A stretch of DNA of 64,000 bases, taken from contig JACGCK010000001.1 of the NCBI GenBank assembly GCA_014925825.1, positions 1,302,001-1,366,000 on the forward strand, written 5' to 3'. This DNA is from Pholiota molesta (lineage: Eukaryota > Basidiomycota > Agaricomycetes > Agaricales > Strophariaceae). Below the pieces are notes generated by a model, which was given only the letters and a program-made list of their open reading frames with translations, searched no databases and was not told where the DNA came from. The translations under genes and the position numbers were made by a program. Positions 10,967 through 25,200 of this stretch are shown here, piece by piece. How positions within the stretch are numbered: position 1 is the stretch's first letter; each line of letters starts with the position of its first letter.

Positions 10967-13229
10967 TTACGATTGACGTGCAGACTCTCTGATGACCTCT
11001 TCAACCCAAGTCAACAAGGGTGTTGTACCGCTGACATATGTTCTCGCATATCCATAGCTGCCTGTAGTTCCGTCTAGCCGAAATGCGGAACATCCAATAT
11101 TTAGATTTTCGCCATAGGATATCTTGAAGTTACTGGTAGGTCGAATTTACCCGGTATCAGTCAATTGAAGTATAAAAATGTGTGTGTGAACTTACAGAAC
11201 ACACCCATCCCATCTGGCGACGCAACGATTTAAGTCAATGAACCAGATCCCTCCAACAATGTCACAGAGCTCTCGACCAAGCCCACATATCCTTTGTAAT
11301 AGACATCGTTCTACTTCATCCATCAACAATTGAGACAATTGTGGTAGTGAGGATACTGTTAGAGTTGCTTGTGCTAAATGTGCCGTTAGTGTAGAAGGAG
11401 AAACAAATGTGAACCACAAAGTATTCCTATATGCAGATCAGGGATGTTGAAGGAATAAGAAGAAAATGTACCATACCAATCATCAATTCGTATCACCGCT
11501 TCGCCTCCTATGACTTTGTTTCTGGCGTCACTAAGGAGCGAAACAATATGATGTCCCGATTCTCCAACTCCAGTGAAAGAAAGAGTAGATGGAATACCAG
11601 CAGCGTTCAACGCTTGAACCACTTTTTGTAATTCGACTTCAACCCTCTCACAAAAAACTCGGTATTGGAGGAGATCTATAATCGGTTGAAGAATGAAGTA
11701 CGGCACTTGTTCGATTTTGGTGGTGTCGGTCCCTTTGTCCACGGTAGTGATGCTGTGCTTTCTGAGTAGGAAGACACGAAGGACATAATATATGAGTTCG
11801 CAGATATTTTCTCCGCTTGTGCTATTTGCACTACTTTGATTCAAGTTTGGAGAAATGTCGATCTTAATCAGTAAAATGGAATCAGTTCATGGGAGTGAAT
11901 CAAGGAGGCCGTACTCAACTAGTTCAAAGGTGAGCTCCAAGCCATGAGCAGCATCAATGGCTATTAACCGTTCTGACACCCGAGCAGAAGCTGTAGGCAG
12001 GTTACCAGCTTCTTTGACAAGCAACGAAAAGATTTCCTGATCAACAAACTCTGTTTGGGCGTTCCTGAGAGCAATGTCCAGGTTTGTTGTGGGTGCATCG
12101 AAACCAGGTGAATCAAATAAGTATATCGTCGTTGAAGAGTCAGAGTGCATCGACACCGAAATCCGCAATCGAATTTTTTGGTGGTAAGGAAAATCATGTC
12201 ATGATTCGAATCCCCAAAAGTCGATAGGTGCGCCACAGCACGGCGACGTGATAATGATGGAGCTAGAGAAAATATACAAAAGTTTACTTCGGCTCAGAAA
12301 GAGACATGAGATGAGTTCACGTACATCCTTCGAGTCCATATGAAATGATGAAATCCTTTGATGTTTTATCTGCACCCTTCCCTGTAGTAGATCCCATTGG
12401 AAGAGGGGCAGGCGTAAGTCCCCAATTCGCGCGTCTAATTCGGAGAGCATCAACCCAATATTTTTCGCCTTTCAACCTACTTCTTTCCATGCTTTCCGCA
12501 GCTGACTTGAACAACCCGGCTGCCTTACGAAGTGCCTCGTCTTTACTCCCAATGGTCAATTGAGCGTTGAATGCTTGAACAGATATGATAGGTGGCGGTT
12601 TCGTCACCAAAGTTGCTGAAAGTAGGGTGGAATCAGCCGGAGATTGAGAACCTTGAGATCCTGACAAGATGGAAGCGCTTTGGGATCCCGATAATATGGA
12701 ATTCAGCAAATCCCGTGCATGAGACATTTCACCTAGAGCAACACTAACAAAATTGACCTTTTGATATGAAGGAATTAATTGCTTGAGGTTGACGTACAAT
12801 AGTTGTGGCAAAATCTCGGATTTCATTTTATACAATTCCTCCATTGTCATCGATTTCGGAATAGAGTCAGGCTCCTCAGGACTTGGCTCTTCTGCAGAAT
12901 CCTCGTGTACGACGACACCTGATGGGCCGTACCTTCCCAAGTGGGCGCTTTCGTTCTTTTCAAAAAAGTCTGAGCCACGCTCCAAAAATATCCTTCGCAG
13001 ATTCGCTTCAAGCTTCGTTGTTGAAGTTTCTTTGCTGTAGGGTGAGATTGTATGAGTTCGAAAGTACTGACGTGAGCAAATAAATATGCACGCACGGTTC
13101 ATATATGAACTGTCCCTCAGGAGTGAGATCGTAAAGAAGAGGTATAGGTTTTCCTGAGTCGTCTTTATAAGGCCGTTCAAAGGAAAGCTTGAGTTTCTTC
13201 CACTCAGGTTCAGATTCTACCTGAGACAT
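10967..13229 (-). CDS. MED17: Mediator complex subunit 17 (Srb4)
   Basis: MED17 is a scaffold subunit of the Mediator head module. The start at 13229 gives MSQVESEPEWKKLKLSFERPYKDDSG. Central exons carry the SKTST-like KLEANLRRIFLERGSDFFE region, MTMEELYKMKSEILPQL, and the diagnostic ALRKAAGLFKSAAESMERS..YWVDALRIRRANWGLTPAPLP followed by GKGADKTSKDFIISYGLEG. Downstream are RRAVAHL, LRIRISVSM and AHGLELTFELV. The last exon reads FKISYGENLNIGCSAFRLDG and ends at 10967-10969. Several short introns are required, for example near 12190-12310 and 11845-11890. The blocks match fungal Srb4/Med17 well; exact exon edges in the 3' half are approximate. Confidence 0.88.
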
Positions 13230-13757
13230 GGTTGTATGATAATGTCCCGGTTACTAACCGCTGAAAATGGAAAAAGACAGAAGATTGGGGTACAAGAATA
13301 GAAGTAGGCTCCAAAACTGTCCTGAATTTTCGAAAATTGACAACAAATTGACAGCGTAGGGTGAACAGTTGAGCAAAGGTGGTTGGTGGAAGTCCTCTGG
13401 ACTACAGATCAAATGTAACGAGAATGGCGAGGACTATTGAATCAAGGAGTCCAGATAAGACAGAAGCAGGATAGACGAGTCAGAAAGCTGGGCTCGATTT
13501 GAGTTCGATTATTACGTTCGATGTTCGCTAAAAGTAAAGATCAAGGAACTTGTACTCTGCTTGTACTCCTACTCTTGAATTCACAAGGTGTCGGACCTCA
13601 TGCATATGGGGACTTGTCACGTGACAAATCGCCTATCAGCTAATCTTGCCTCGCTTGAACTGCAGTTTAAAACGAGTCATCTTCACATTCCAAATTTCAA
13701 AGTCTACTTATCATCTTGATTATTTCTAGTGTCATCTGACTTGGATTTCCTCCTTCT
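13230..13757. promoter_or_regulatory. Divergent promoter MED17 / Zn2Cys6 factor
   Basis: This 528 bp region separates two divergent start codons and should contain both promoters. It has no long open frame. A TCACGTGA palindrome near 13618-13625 is a candidate bHLH/bZIP site; its use is unproven. Confidence 0.45.
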
Positions 13758-16742
13758 ATGTTGATGGTGAAGGCCTCAGAATATGATTCACCCCAGTCAA
13801 TATCCTCTGCAAAGAGGAAGAAAGGGGAGGCTGAGGATCTCATAAACGGCCTAGTTTCGAAGAAGCAGAGGACTAGAGTGAGGTATGGTCACACAGTTCT
13901 TCAGTGCAATCGTGCCTTAATTATTGCAGTTTCTCTTGTGGAGAATGTCATCGCCGGAAACAGAAGGTATTTCTCTCAAAACCAAAACGACTTGCAGCTC
14001 TCTCATCGAGTGAAAAATAACAGTGCGACCGCCAAGTGCCTTGTTCGCATGTTCGTGAACTGGATTTTTCTACCTCTCCGAACATACTTTCTGAATAATG
14101 TCCTTAGTGTGTCGCTCGAAAGGTCCCGGAATTATGCAAAGCGTACACGCCTGGTAAGGCAGACCAGGATCTCAATGCCAGAATTTCAAGATTGGAACAT
14201 ATCATTGAACTGGCTCTGCCTCAGTACTGTTCTCCGAGCACACCAACAACCTACGGAAATGAACAGGCTTCCACAAGTGGGCTGCAAAGGACACCCTCCA
14301 ACGGCGACGATGATGCTCGGTCGCAGACCCCGGAGCAGGATCCCAGTGGAGGCATATTCCAGAGTGGCAAGTGGTATGGGAACAGTGCTTCTGGTAGTGT
14401 TGCACCAGCTTCTGTGATAGAACAGGTATGTATTGAAAAATTTTACCATCCTTTTCATGTCTGACACCTCTTCCCTTTGGCAAGATTCAACATGTCGCTA
14501 TGCCGTCTTCGACTGCGGGAGAACACGATGCAACACGACATTCTCGTACAGACAGTATGGATACAAATTTTTCGTCAAGGCAGACTTCACATACCCAACC
14601 TATAGATGCAGACGTCGGAGATGACGTCGAACACTCTGCGGCTGATAATCTGAAATCATTGGTGCAAGAATGTGGTGTATCCCCTCACAAGATATCGGAA
14701 CTGCTTCAAGAGCTTCCACAATTAAGGGTTTCTGATGCTTTGGTTGATTATTATTTTTCATCTATGTGAGCCATTTGTTGGGCATCTTTGCAATGTCTTA
14801 TCAAAGTTTTTTAGAAACTGGACCCGATACCCCATCTCGGCGCATGATTTCCGAACAGCATACTCTTCAATCTGCGCTTGCGGATCTGGAGTCGGCGCAG
14901 CAAGTCCTCACAATGTCCGTTTCCTCCCTTTGCTTTTTGTTGTCCTGGCAATCTCAGTGAGGCTTGCTCCTGAACATATTGCTGGAGATGCACGTACCCG
15001 AAGAGTCACCTCTCTTCGTTACTATTGGTCATGTATGTGATATTTTTATTCTCTTTTAAAACTATTTCTCAATTTTTTAAAATAAGCTCGTCGTTCGCTT
15101 CTTATTGCTGCAGCGATTCAACCAGATTCACTCGATATTGTCCTAACGCGACTATTGGTAAGGGTACCTGTACCTTCATGCTGATTGAGTGTAAAAATAA
15201 TATATCTATGCAGAGCGCCCGTTTCCTAACATTCGATCGACGCATCACGGAGTGCTGGAGTCAATTAGGTGCAGCTGTGCGGACAGCCCAAGCCCTTGGA
15301 CTCCACCGCGACGGCTCGGCAATGGTATGGTGATTTGAATGCTACCTCAAGCAACTGTTAATTTGATGTACATTTAACAGGGAATGCCGTCCGGAACCGT
15401 TGAGTATCGACGACGGATTTGGTAGGTCGAATGAAGGTCAAATGGTATTGCTAAACGACTAAAACTGGTTAATCTGCCTAGGTCGTACTTATATCACGCC
15501 GACCGATCCTACGCACTAGTGTTGGGAAGACCCAATTCTATACAAGATGACTATACATCCACCCTGCCACCTTCCAATACCGATGCGGAACTTCAATTTT
15601 CTCAACCTATCGAAGTTTACCCACTTTCGCGGCCGACTCCTATGACATTTGTTATTTTGCGACATCAACTCGCCGAAATAATTGGACGCATGGTCCACCA
15701 TTTCCAACAAGTTCGCGAGAAAAGTCATTACTCGGAGGTCATTGCCTTGGACGATGATCTGTTGAAATTCATCAACAATCTTCCCCCGCATTATTCATTG
15801 CAACCAGATGCTTCCCTTGACCACACTTTCAACTATATCCCCGTCCACCGTTTTCTGTTGATCACTGAAATTCTCTTTGTGAGGATCAGTCTACACAGAC
15901 CATACATGCTGAGGCGCCTCAATTCCGATCGGTATGCCAGATCTCGGAATGCTTGCTTCGAATCCGCAATCATGGACTTCGGTGTCCGTCAAGCCTTCCG
16001 AGAGACAATGCCAAAGGAGACTCGAGATTCGTTAAGCAACGCATATCGTGAATTTCAAACAGCAATGATATCTGGTATCTACTTTGTCCTTGAGCCCAGT
16101 GGACCTCATTCACGCGAAATGCATGCCATCCTAGATGGCTTTATGAAAGATCACGAAGGCATGCGAGAAATGGACGAAACGACGCGACGCGAATTAAAAA
16201 CTATCGAATTTCTGAAAGGAAAGGCATCTCAAGTTGAAGTCCAAGGGCAATCACGAAGGTCCTCTAAATTACACGACTCTTTGAGCAGCAGACCAGAACA
16301 GCAAGCTCAGATCCTTCTAAGTTTACAACAATCAGTGACATCGCCATCTGGAAAAACATATCCTCCATTTTCAACTTCCTCTCCTCGATCACCTGCTCTT
16401 TCACAGCCTGGAAATACCTCGCATATGCAATCTCCAACGATACAACGTTTGCAACATTCAACGGACCAACTTCACTCTCCAACTACGTCTGGTAGCCCTC
16501 ATGCCGATGATGAATCTCCTGCACAATCCCTGCTTGACACCTGGTGTCATACGATAAGCAATGCACCCCTTGATATAACTGGTGCGATTTCATGGGGTGG
16601 GTCTGGAGGTACAGAAATTTCTGGGTGGGCTGGAATTACTCAATCCGCCAGCAATCCGGATCCTCGATTGCTTTCTGGATTGGATGGATCAGATTATTCT
16701 TACTGGGAAGCCTTAGTTAATCAAATCCATCGGGGGCCTTGA
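13758..16742 (+). CDS. Zn2Cys6 transcription factor with fungal-specific middle domain
   Basis: The first exon gives a basic N-terminus ending KKQRTRV. Splicing brings in FSCGECHRRKQK and then CDRQVPCSHCVARKVPELC, which makes a complete six-cysteine binuclear cluster. The linker RISRLEHIIELAL looks like a short dimerising coiled coil. The middle homology region carries ITECWSQLGAAVRTAQALGLHRDGS and RRRIWSYLYHADRSYALVLGRP, both typical of the fungal-specific transcription factor domain. The long last exon (from about 15481) ends in a Ser/Pro/Thr-rich tail, a plausible activation region. There are seven or more introns. The target genes and ligand cannot be read from sequence. An in-frame ATG at 13764 is an alternative start. 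Confidence 0.87.
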
Positions 16743-17270
16743 TTGTTCTCGAGTGGAAACGCAGGATATCGCAGGTCTGGTCGGCGTCCATTATCTATTG
16801 CAATCACTCGCAGTCGCATCCCTTATGTTGGCTATATTCATAGCACTATCTAAATGCTTTTAAAGCTATAGTCTATTCTTCTCTCGAATTATTTGTATAG
16901 GCTTTTATATGTTGTGTTTGTATTATGACCTTTTGCTCGAAATGCCTTTCATAAAGATATACTTCACTTATTTTTCGGAAGTCAATACCTTTCTGCAATT
17001 TTTTCTTCTTCTTTCTTCTTTTGAATTTTCATGGCTACAAACCATTTGTCGAACAGTTATTTAAAACGGCAAATGCCGGTATTGTCATTTGTCACCAATT
17101 CACGAACGCAGTCACCGAACAGCTTTGCACGAGTCTGAGCATATCACATACCATTGCAGTGACCAGTCTTAACTAACCACATTCATTAGCCATTTCTTGT
17201 GCGTTAGAGCTTCCCATCTACGCTTTTGCAAGCGAGGCACTATCGTTATAATCTTGAAAACCTCTTTACC
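16743..17270. other. Intergenic spacer, transcription factor to VPS24
   Basis: This 528 bp spacer holds the 3' UTR of the transcription factor and the promoter of VPS24. It has pyrimidine-rich tracts near 17000-17030. I see no gene, repeat or RNA in it. Confidence 0.5.
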
Positions 17271-18130
17271 ATGCAAACCATCAATCGTTTCCTCTACGGA
17301 CCAACACCCGAAGAACGCGTCCGCGCATGGCAGGCAAAGTTGAGATCTGAAAGTCGCCAACTTGACAGGGAGATGAGGCAGGTCTGCCTCAATTCTTTCC
17401 ATCTGCAACCCATGATCGTTTACTCAACTCGTATTTCAGTTAGACGCGGCGACTGCTAAAGCTCGCCAATCTGTTAAGCAACTGGCCACCAAAGGAGATG
17501 TCAAGTCAGCCAGAATCTTGGCCAAGGAGGTTGTAAGGAGCAATAAGCAAAAAGACCGACTATCTGTTAGCAAAGCAAGGCTAGGCTCGATAGGAACTCA
17601 ACTATCTCAGCAGATGGGTTCGTCTATCTTAATGAACTACCTATGAATCTTACTGAACCTTCGCTCATAGCGATGATCAAAGTGACTGGATCTTTGCAGA
17701 AGTCAACTGAAATAATGAAACTATCGAACGCCCTAGTCAAGCTCCCTCAAATTAGTCAATCCATGCGGGAGATGAGTATGGAAATGACCAAGGTAAATAT
17801 TTATTCATGGCTTTCAGACAATGCTGATCTCTTCGAAGGCTGGCATTATGGAGGAGATGCTGGAGGACACACTAGATATGGACGAAGACGAAGACCTGGA
17901 AGATGAAGCAGATGCAGAAGTGGACAAAGTTCTATTCGATTTGACCAATGGAAAACTCGGCGAAGCTGGTTCTGTTGCTACTGACTTACCCGTAAGCAGA
18001 GAGCAATACCATTTAGTTTCTTGCCCCCTTAATTCTGTTTTAGACTTCACAGGCTCAGTTAGAGGATGAAGAAACGAATAGAAACATGGAGAAATATCGA
18101 GAGCAACTCAATGGTTTGTTAAGTGGATAA
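17271..18130 (+). CDS. VPS24: ESCRT-III subunit Vps24 (CHMP3)
   Basis: Vps24 is an ESCRT-III polymer subunit that acts in multivesicular body formation at endosomes. The start at 17271 gives MQTINRFLYGPTPEERVRAWQAKLRSE. Exons add LDAATAKARQSVKQLATKGD, AKEVVRSNKQKDRLSVSKA, VTGSLQKSTEIMKLSNALVKLPQISQSMREMSMEM and AGIMEEMLEDTLDMDEDEDLEDE. This is the Snf7-family order: a basic helical hairpin, then an acidic C-terminus. The LPQISQSMREMS and GIMEEMLEDT blocks favour CHMP3 over CHMP2. The gene ends at the TAA at 18128-18130 after RNMEKYREQLNGLLSG. The short MIT-interacting tail is simple here. Confidence 0.9.
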
Positions 18131-19885
18131 ATCTATGGCTTTGTGCCTCAGTATCCATGCAAGAGGTTCATTATTTCATCTTATGTACCTATTCATTTTT
18201 CACGCTATTAGCGATTTCTCATCGCATTTGTCTTCACAGGATTCCGGATTTCGACATCATAGTTTTATATACCTGTAAATTTGCTTCAAAGGAGATTGAT
18301 CGTATTTACTCGTACTCATCATGTATATGACATTGCAGGTAATTATATTTTGTAGATCCAAGTTTTTCAAGTTCGTAGGCAATTTGAGGACCGTAGCTTC
18401 TTGAAGACATTCAGTTTAAGTTCGAGGTATCCATCCCATACGGCATTGATATGTGCAACAAGATACCTATTGCAGGTATGAGGAATTTCTTTCGCGTATG
18501 TAAAGCCAAGAGATGCTACTTATTCATTGACACTTAAAAGTTGAAGTTAAATCATTAATTATAAAGTTGTGTTGCTGTTATCTATGTATATGACCAATTG
18601 AAATATTGACGACTCACTGACACCAGTGGCAGTACTTGGGCCCGGCAACGCCAGCGAGAAATGTGTGAGAGCAAAAGTGGCCACTGCCGAATTGGGAAAT
18701 GCGTCCCCTCACTGCATCATTCTCGCTCGACTCTACAACAAAGCCTGTATTTCCAGCCCATCCACTGTAGCAATAAGCAAAACTATGATTGGACTGAATG
18801 TATGTATATGTAAAGTGATTAATCTATGAAATATGCGAGGCTTATGGTTGGGTAAATGTATGCTCTGCAAGACATTGTAAGTGTGATCTACATGTAGCAC
18901 ATCCTCATCATTGCGACATCTTCTTTGTCCTCTGCATCTTCCTAATCTACATCTTTTGAAAGCAGTCAGGTATCGGCTTTATAAATATTCAGTTGCATGG
19001 GTAAAGTAGCTGGAGCTTGTTGATAGTGTTTGACAGCCACCGACGACGATCCGACTCGATGGGAAATTGGAATCGAGCGGAGCCAAGCTCATTTCAGACA
19101 TAATCTTTCCCTGTTCGCTTTTAATTCCTTCCCCAGATCTCCGAAGTTGAGTTCCAGCTAAATATTATTGAGCAATTTTATGTTCTGTGCAATCCCTCCT
19201 TGATGCACATCTAGAATTCTGATCCAAGAGCCGTGTTTTCTGTGTCTAAAATCCGAGATGGCTGAATTTTCGCGCTTTTTGTGGCAGTTTGTGCATGAAG
19301 ATTGGACTTAAAATAAAGCTGTTGAAGTGCGTTCCTTATAGGAGGCATAGAAGCAGAGCATAGGCAGCAATAGAGCGTATGAGGCGCATTAGACCTTAAC
19401 GAGCTTTGATGGCCTGATGCACGCTACTCACCCCCTCAGAACACTCATCAAGTTGCGCAGCTTCCTCTGGGCCGTTTTCTATAAAATAAAAAGCAATATT
19501 ATAGTTAAGAAGTATGTCTAATCATTTTCTTCGGGACAGATCTTTGTATTCTTGCCTCATACTTGAGATATGGCCCTCGGATAGGCCGTTTTGAGCGAAT
19601 CAGGGAATTTAAAAAAAATCTGTCCCGAACACTTTTTTTGAAGTACTTCACATATGCTATTCCGATATTAACATTGGGCTTTCATGTGTTGTGGAAGCCT
19701 GCAGAGGTTGTGGCCATTTCGTCTCGAGGTGGCGGAGTTTAAATTTGGCAGGAGTTGCTGGGGCCCACTCAGTACTTATGAGGTGGTAAGTCACGTGACG
19801 CGCTACTACAATCGGAACCACACCGGAGGTTGCGGAATGTGGACTCAAGTTTTTAAATTTCTTGCTCCGTTCACCATTCAGTACA
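18131..19885. other. Long gene-poor spacer before IDH2
   Basis: This 1.75 kb AT-rich interval has no convincing coding exon or tRNA on either strand. The only open stretch over 60 codons upstream of 19600 (18626-18829) has no recognisable features. A short inverted repeat at 19530-19541 and 19618-19629 is listed separately. The last few hundred bases should contain the IDH2 promoter. Confidence 0.5.
19530..19629. repeat. Short inverted repeat, 12 bp arms
   Basis: TTCGGGACAGAT at 19530-19541 is the exact reverse complement of ATCTGTCCCGAA at 19618-19629, with about 76 bp between. It could be a small hairpin, a decayed miniature element, or chance. No target duplication is evident. Confidence 0.4.
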
Positions 19886-21698
<1,813 letters not shown>

Positions 21699-22224
21699 CC
21701 GCGTTTTTAATTCATTGGCATTTCAGTATCCCGTAGAATGAACATTTTACTGTATGTAGACCTGGTAATTATTTATCTAAGTGTGCATAGAAATGGTATA
21801 TACTTACATACTTTGGTGGAGACGTGGCTGACCGATGAACCGGGCGAGTCATCATGAAGGTGTCCCTGGGTGTCAGGGGCAACACAGATGCAAGCAACCA
21901 CTCGTGGGAAGTATCCGCACACTTACACCGCCAATCCTTGGTTCAAGTCACCATCAAGTGTCCTTCGTTTTCACCACCACCACCTGATAAACACCCACCT
22001 AGCATTCGTTCTCCTCACTCGCCCCACAGGGCAAATCCGCTCAACTCGCATCACTTTAAGCTTCCCAGTAAGTAGCGAGCTTGCGTGGCCTTCGTACCAT
22101 ATGTTGCTCGACTCCGCAGTTCCTTACGATTCATCCTTGCCTAGGCTTCAAACACCCAACTTTAAAACCAACGAAATATCCATAATTCTGTAATCTGACC
22201 GCCCACAAACACATTACGAACGAT
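21699..22224. promoter_or_regulatory. Intergenic spacer with SSD1 promoter and leader
   Basis: This 526 bp interval follows IDH2 and precedes SSD1 in the same direction. The last 250 bp are pyrimidine-rich, as in many long fungal 5' leaders. No gene or repeat is seen. Confidence 0.45.
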
Positions 22225-25200
22225 ATGACAGACGAGATAACGCCGCAAGCTCAACCTTCGGCAAAGAAGGATGAGAAGAAGCCTTCCTCTTTGGGTGGTA
22301 ACCGTGGTGGACCTAAGAGGCAGACCTCCAACTCATCCAATTTACGAGGCGGGGCCTCTGGTGCCAGACCATCATCCAGGGGCAGCAACAAGAAAGTTTC
22401 CACTGCTACATCAACCGTCGAATCAGGTTCCGATACCGCCTCTAGAAAGGGGTCTGAGAGTGGAAAAAAGCAAGACAATCGTGGCAAGAATCAAGCAGGC
22501 GGCGGGCGAGGCCAACCTTATCGCAGAGGCCAACCTGCGGCTTCTCACGGAACACGTAACTCGAAGGATCAAGGGTTGACCAAACAATCTTCGTCTCCTG
22601 CCCCTGTTCAGAGCAAGGATTCGAGTGACGCTCTTTCTTCGCTCCAGCGAGTTATTGCGGACCTCAAGACAACGTCTCCTGTTCAGCCACCTGTTGGATC
22701 CAACAATCCTGCAATAATGCCGAGTTCTCAAGGGCATTCCAATTTGCCTCTTCATGCGCCAGTTTTCCAACCCGGAGCAAGTGCATATCCTGCCCCCAAC
22801 CAGGATCAAAAGCATCGTAAAGCTATTTCTCTTGGTAATTCCGCGTCGGCAGGAAATTTCAGCTCGTATTCACCCCATCTTGGCGCTATGATGGAAGACG
22901 TAGAAGACGGCGCCTCCTTTGAAGAGGGTGAGATCCCAGAACGCTTCTATCAGCAGCAGCCAGGACATCAACCACGCTCCCAATCACAAAGTTTTATGGC
23001 CCCACGCTTTGCAGCTCTGGCAGCGCAGCAGGAACAGGATACAGTTGGACCAACTGGACGACCACAACTGGCACCGGGCTTTATGTTTGGCGCACGCAGA
23101 CGAGCCCTTCCTATGGGGCCACCGATTAACGAGGAAGACATCGGCTTCCAATTTCCTCAACAGCAACAGCAGCAGGACAATTTTGTATCCGATATTCCTC
23201 AGCAGACTCAAGGCCACAGGAAAACGGAAAGTGGAGAGATCACTGGTATTATGGCTGAACAGGTAAGCGATTGCTTTCTATGTAGTTGTCCCGACTAACC
23301 AACCGACGTCAGATTGCTATTCAAAACCAAATTGAAGCATTGCAGCAACAACAACAAGCGCTTTATCAACAACAGCTTGCTTCTAATCAAGTCTTGTCTT
23401 TCCAGACTCCTGGTCTTGCACCTCATCGTGGGGCTCACCGTCGTGTTCAGAGCACTCTACCAATGAGCCCTGGAAGTGGCGCCACCTTTGGCAACGTTCA
23501 ACCCCCAATGGGCCAATTTGGAAATATCTCTGGCTTAAACCTGGGCCTTGATGGCCAGACACAGGGTGTCCCTCGTGGCCATGGTCGAAGACATAGCGTG
23601 AACGTCGTAAACAAGACTGTCAGTCAGCCGAATCTTTCTTCTCTTACATACGATACTTTCGAAGACGGGTTTGCTCCTCCGGCTTCTATGACTGGCCATT
23701 CGAGACAAACATCCAGGGTCGATTCAAGCTGGCGTATCAGTAAGTCTGGCCTGCCTTTCACGTTTTAATGTACATCATCTCACTACACTGGTCAGATGGC
23801 GGTGTTGGCAGCATTCAAGGCAATAATGGCGTTTTTGCCACCGATTTAGCCCAAGCGCAAGCACAGTTGCAGAGCTTGCAGCAATTCCGTGCCGCTGCTG
23901 GCGGTCATCATCATAAGATGCCATCGTTTAGCTTCCCCAATATGCTTCCAAACATGATGGCAGCGAATATGATGGGCATCGGACTTGGAGGCATCAACCT
24001 GTTGCAACAACAACAGCAACAATTCCAGTCGCAGCTTCAACAGCAATCCAACCAACCCCAACGCAAGTCACTTTTCGCACCTTATCTACCTCAGGCTTCT
24101 CTTCCCCCACTTCTTGCCGCTGGTAAATTAGTAGTGGGCATCTTGAGAGTCAACAAACGCAATCGTTCAGATGCATACGTTGCAACTGAAGTTTTGGACG
24201 CAGACATCTATATCTGTGGATCCAAGGACAGAAATCGCGCTCTGGAAGGAGACATCGTCGCTGTGGAACTTTTAGACGTCGACGAAGTTTGGGGAACAAA
24301 GAAAGAAAAGGAAGAGAAGAAGAGAAAGAAGGAAGAGAATGCAGCCTACGATCTCAAGACAAGCAGCGGCCGCAAAGATGACAAAAAGAAGGACGACGTC
24401 GAAGTCGAGGGTCAAGGTCTCATGCTTTTCGAGGATGAAGAGTACGTTTCCCAATTGGATTCTTGGAAAACTTGGATCTTATACTGTTGACAGGGTAACT
24501 GATGAGGTCAAACCTCAATTCGCGGGTCATGTTGTGGCAGTTGTCGAAAGAATGCCTGGCCAATTATTCTCTGGTACCCTTGGCCTCCTTAGGCCCTCGT
24601 CTGCGGCAACGAAAGAGAAACAAGAAGCAGAACGTCGTGAACGAGAGGGTGATCGGGGTGATGAACCTCGCCGCGCTATAGAACGTCCGAAGATCGTTTG
24701 GTTCAAGCCTACAGATAAACGTGTGCCTCTTATCGCCATCCCCACAGAACAAGCGCCTCCAGATTTCGTCCAAAACTCTGAAGCGTACGTCGACAAGCTC
24801 TTTGTAGCCTGCATTAAACGTCACGTATGTCGATATCTTATTTCGCATTCCTCACTGAAGCTAATCTCCCCTCCCCAGCCTATCAGCTCTCTTCATCCTT
24901 TTGGTACCTTGGTCGAAGAACTCGGGCCAATTGGAGATATTGAAGTCGAGACCAGCGCTCTCCTCAAGGATTGCAATTTCCCTACAGAAGACTTCACAGA
25001 TAATGTGTTAAAATGCCTGCCTCCCATTCCATGGACGTATGTCAATTCACCTTCGTAAAAAATATTTTTGCTCATATATTGATCAGGATACCCGAACGTG
25101 AACTCGAGACGCGAAAGGATCTACGCGGCGAGCGTATCTTCAGTATTGATCCCGAAACCGCTAAAGACGTTGATGATGCCATCTCGATCCGTGTCAACGA

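Noticed and set aside
18626..18829. 67-codon open frame in the spacer before IDH2
   Set aside because: No family resemblance, no splice context and ordinary chance length.
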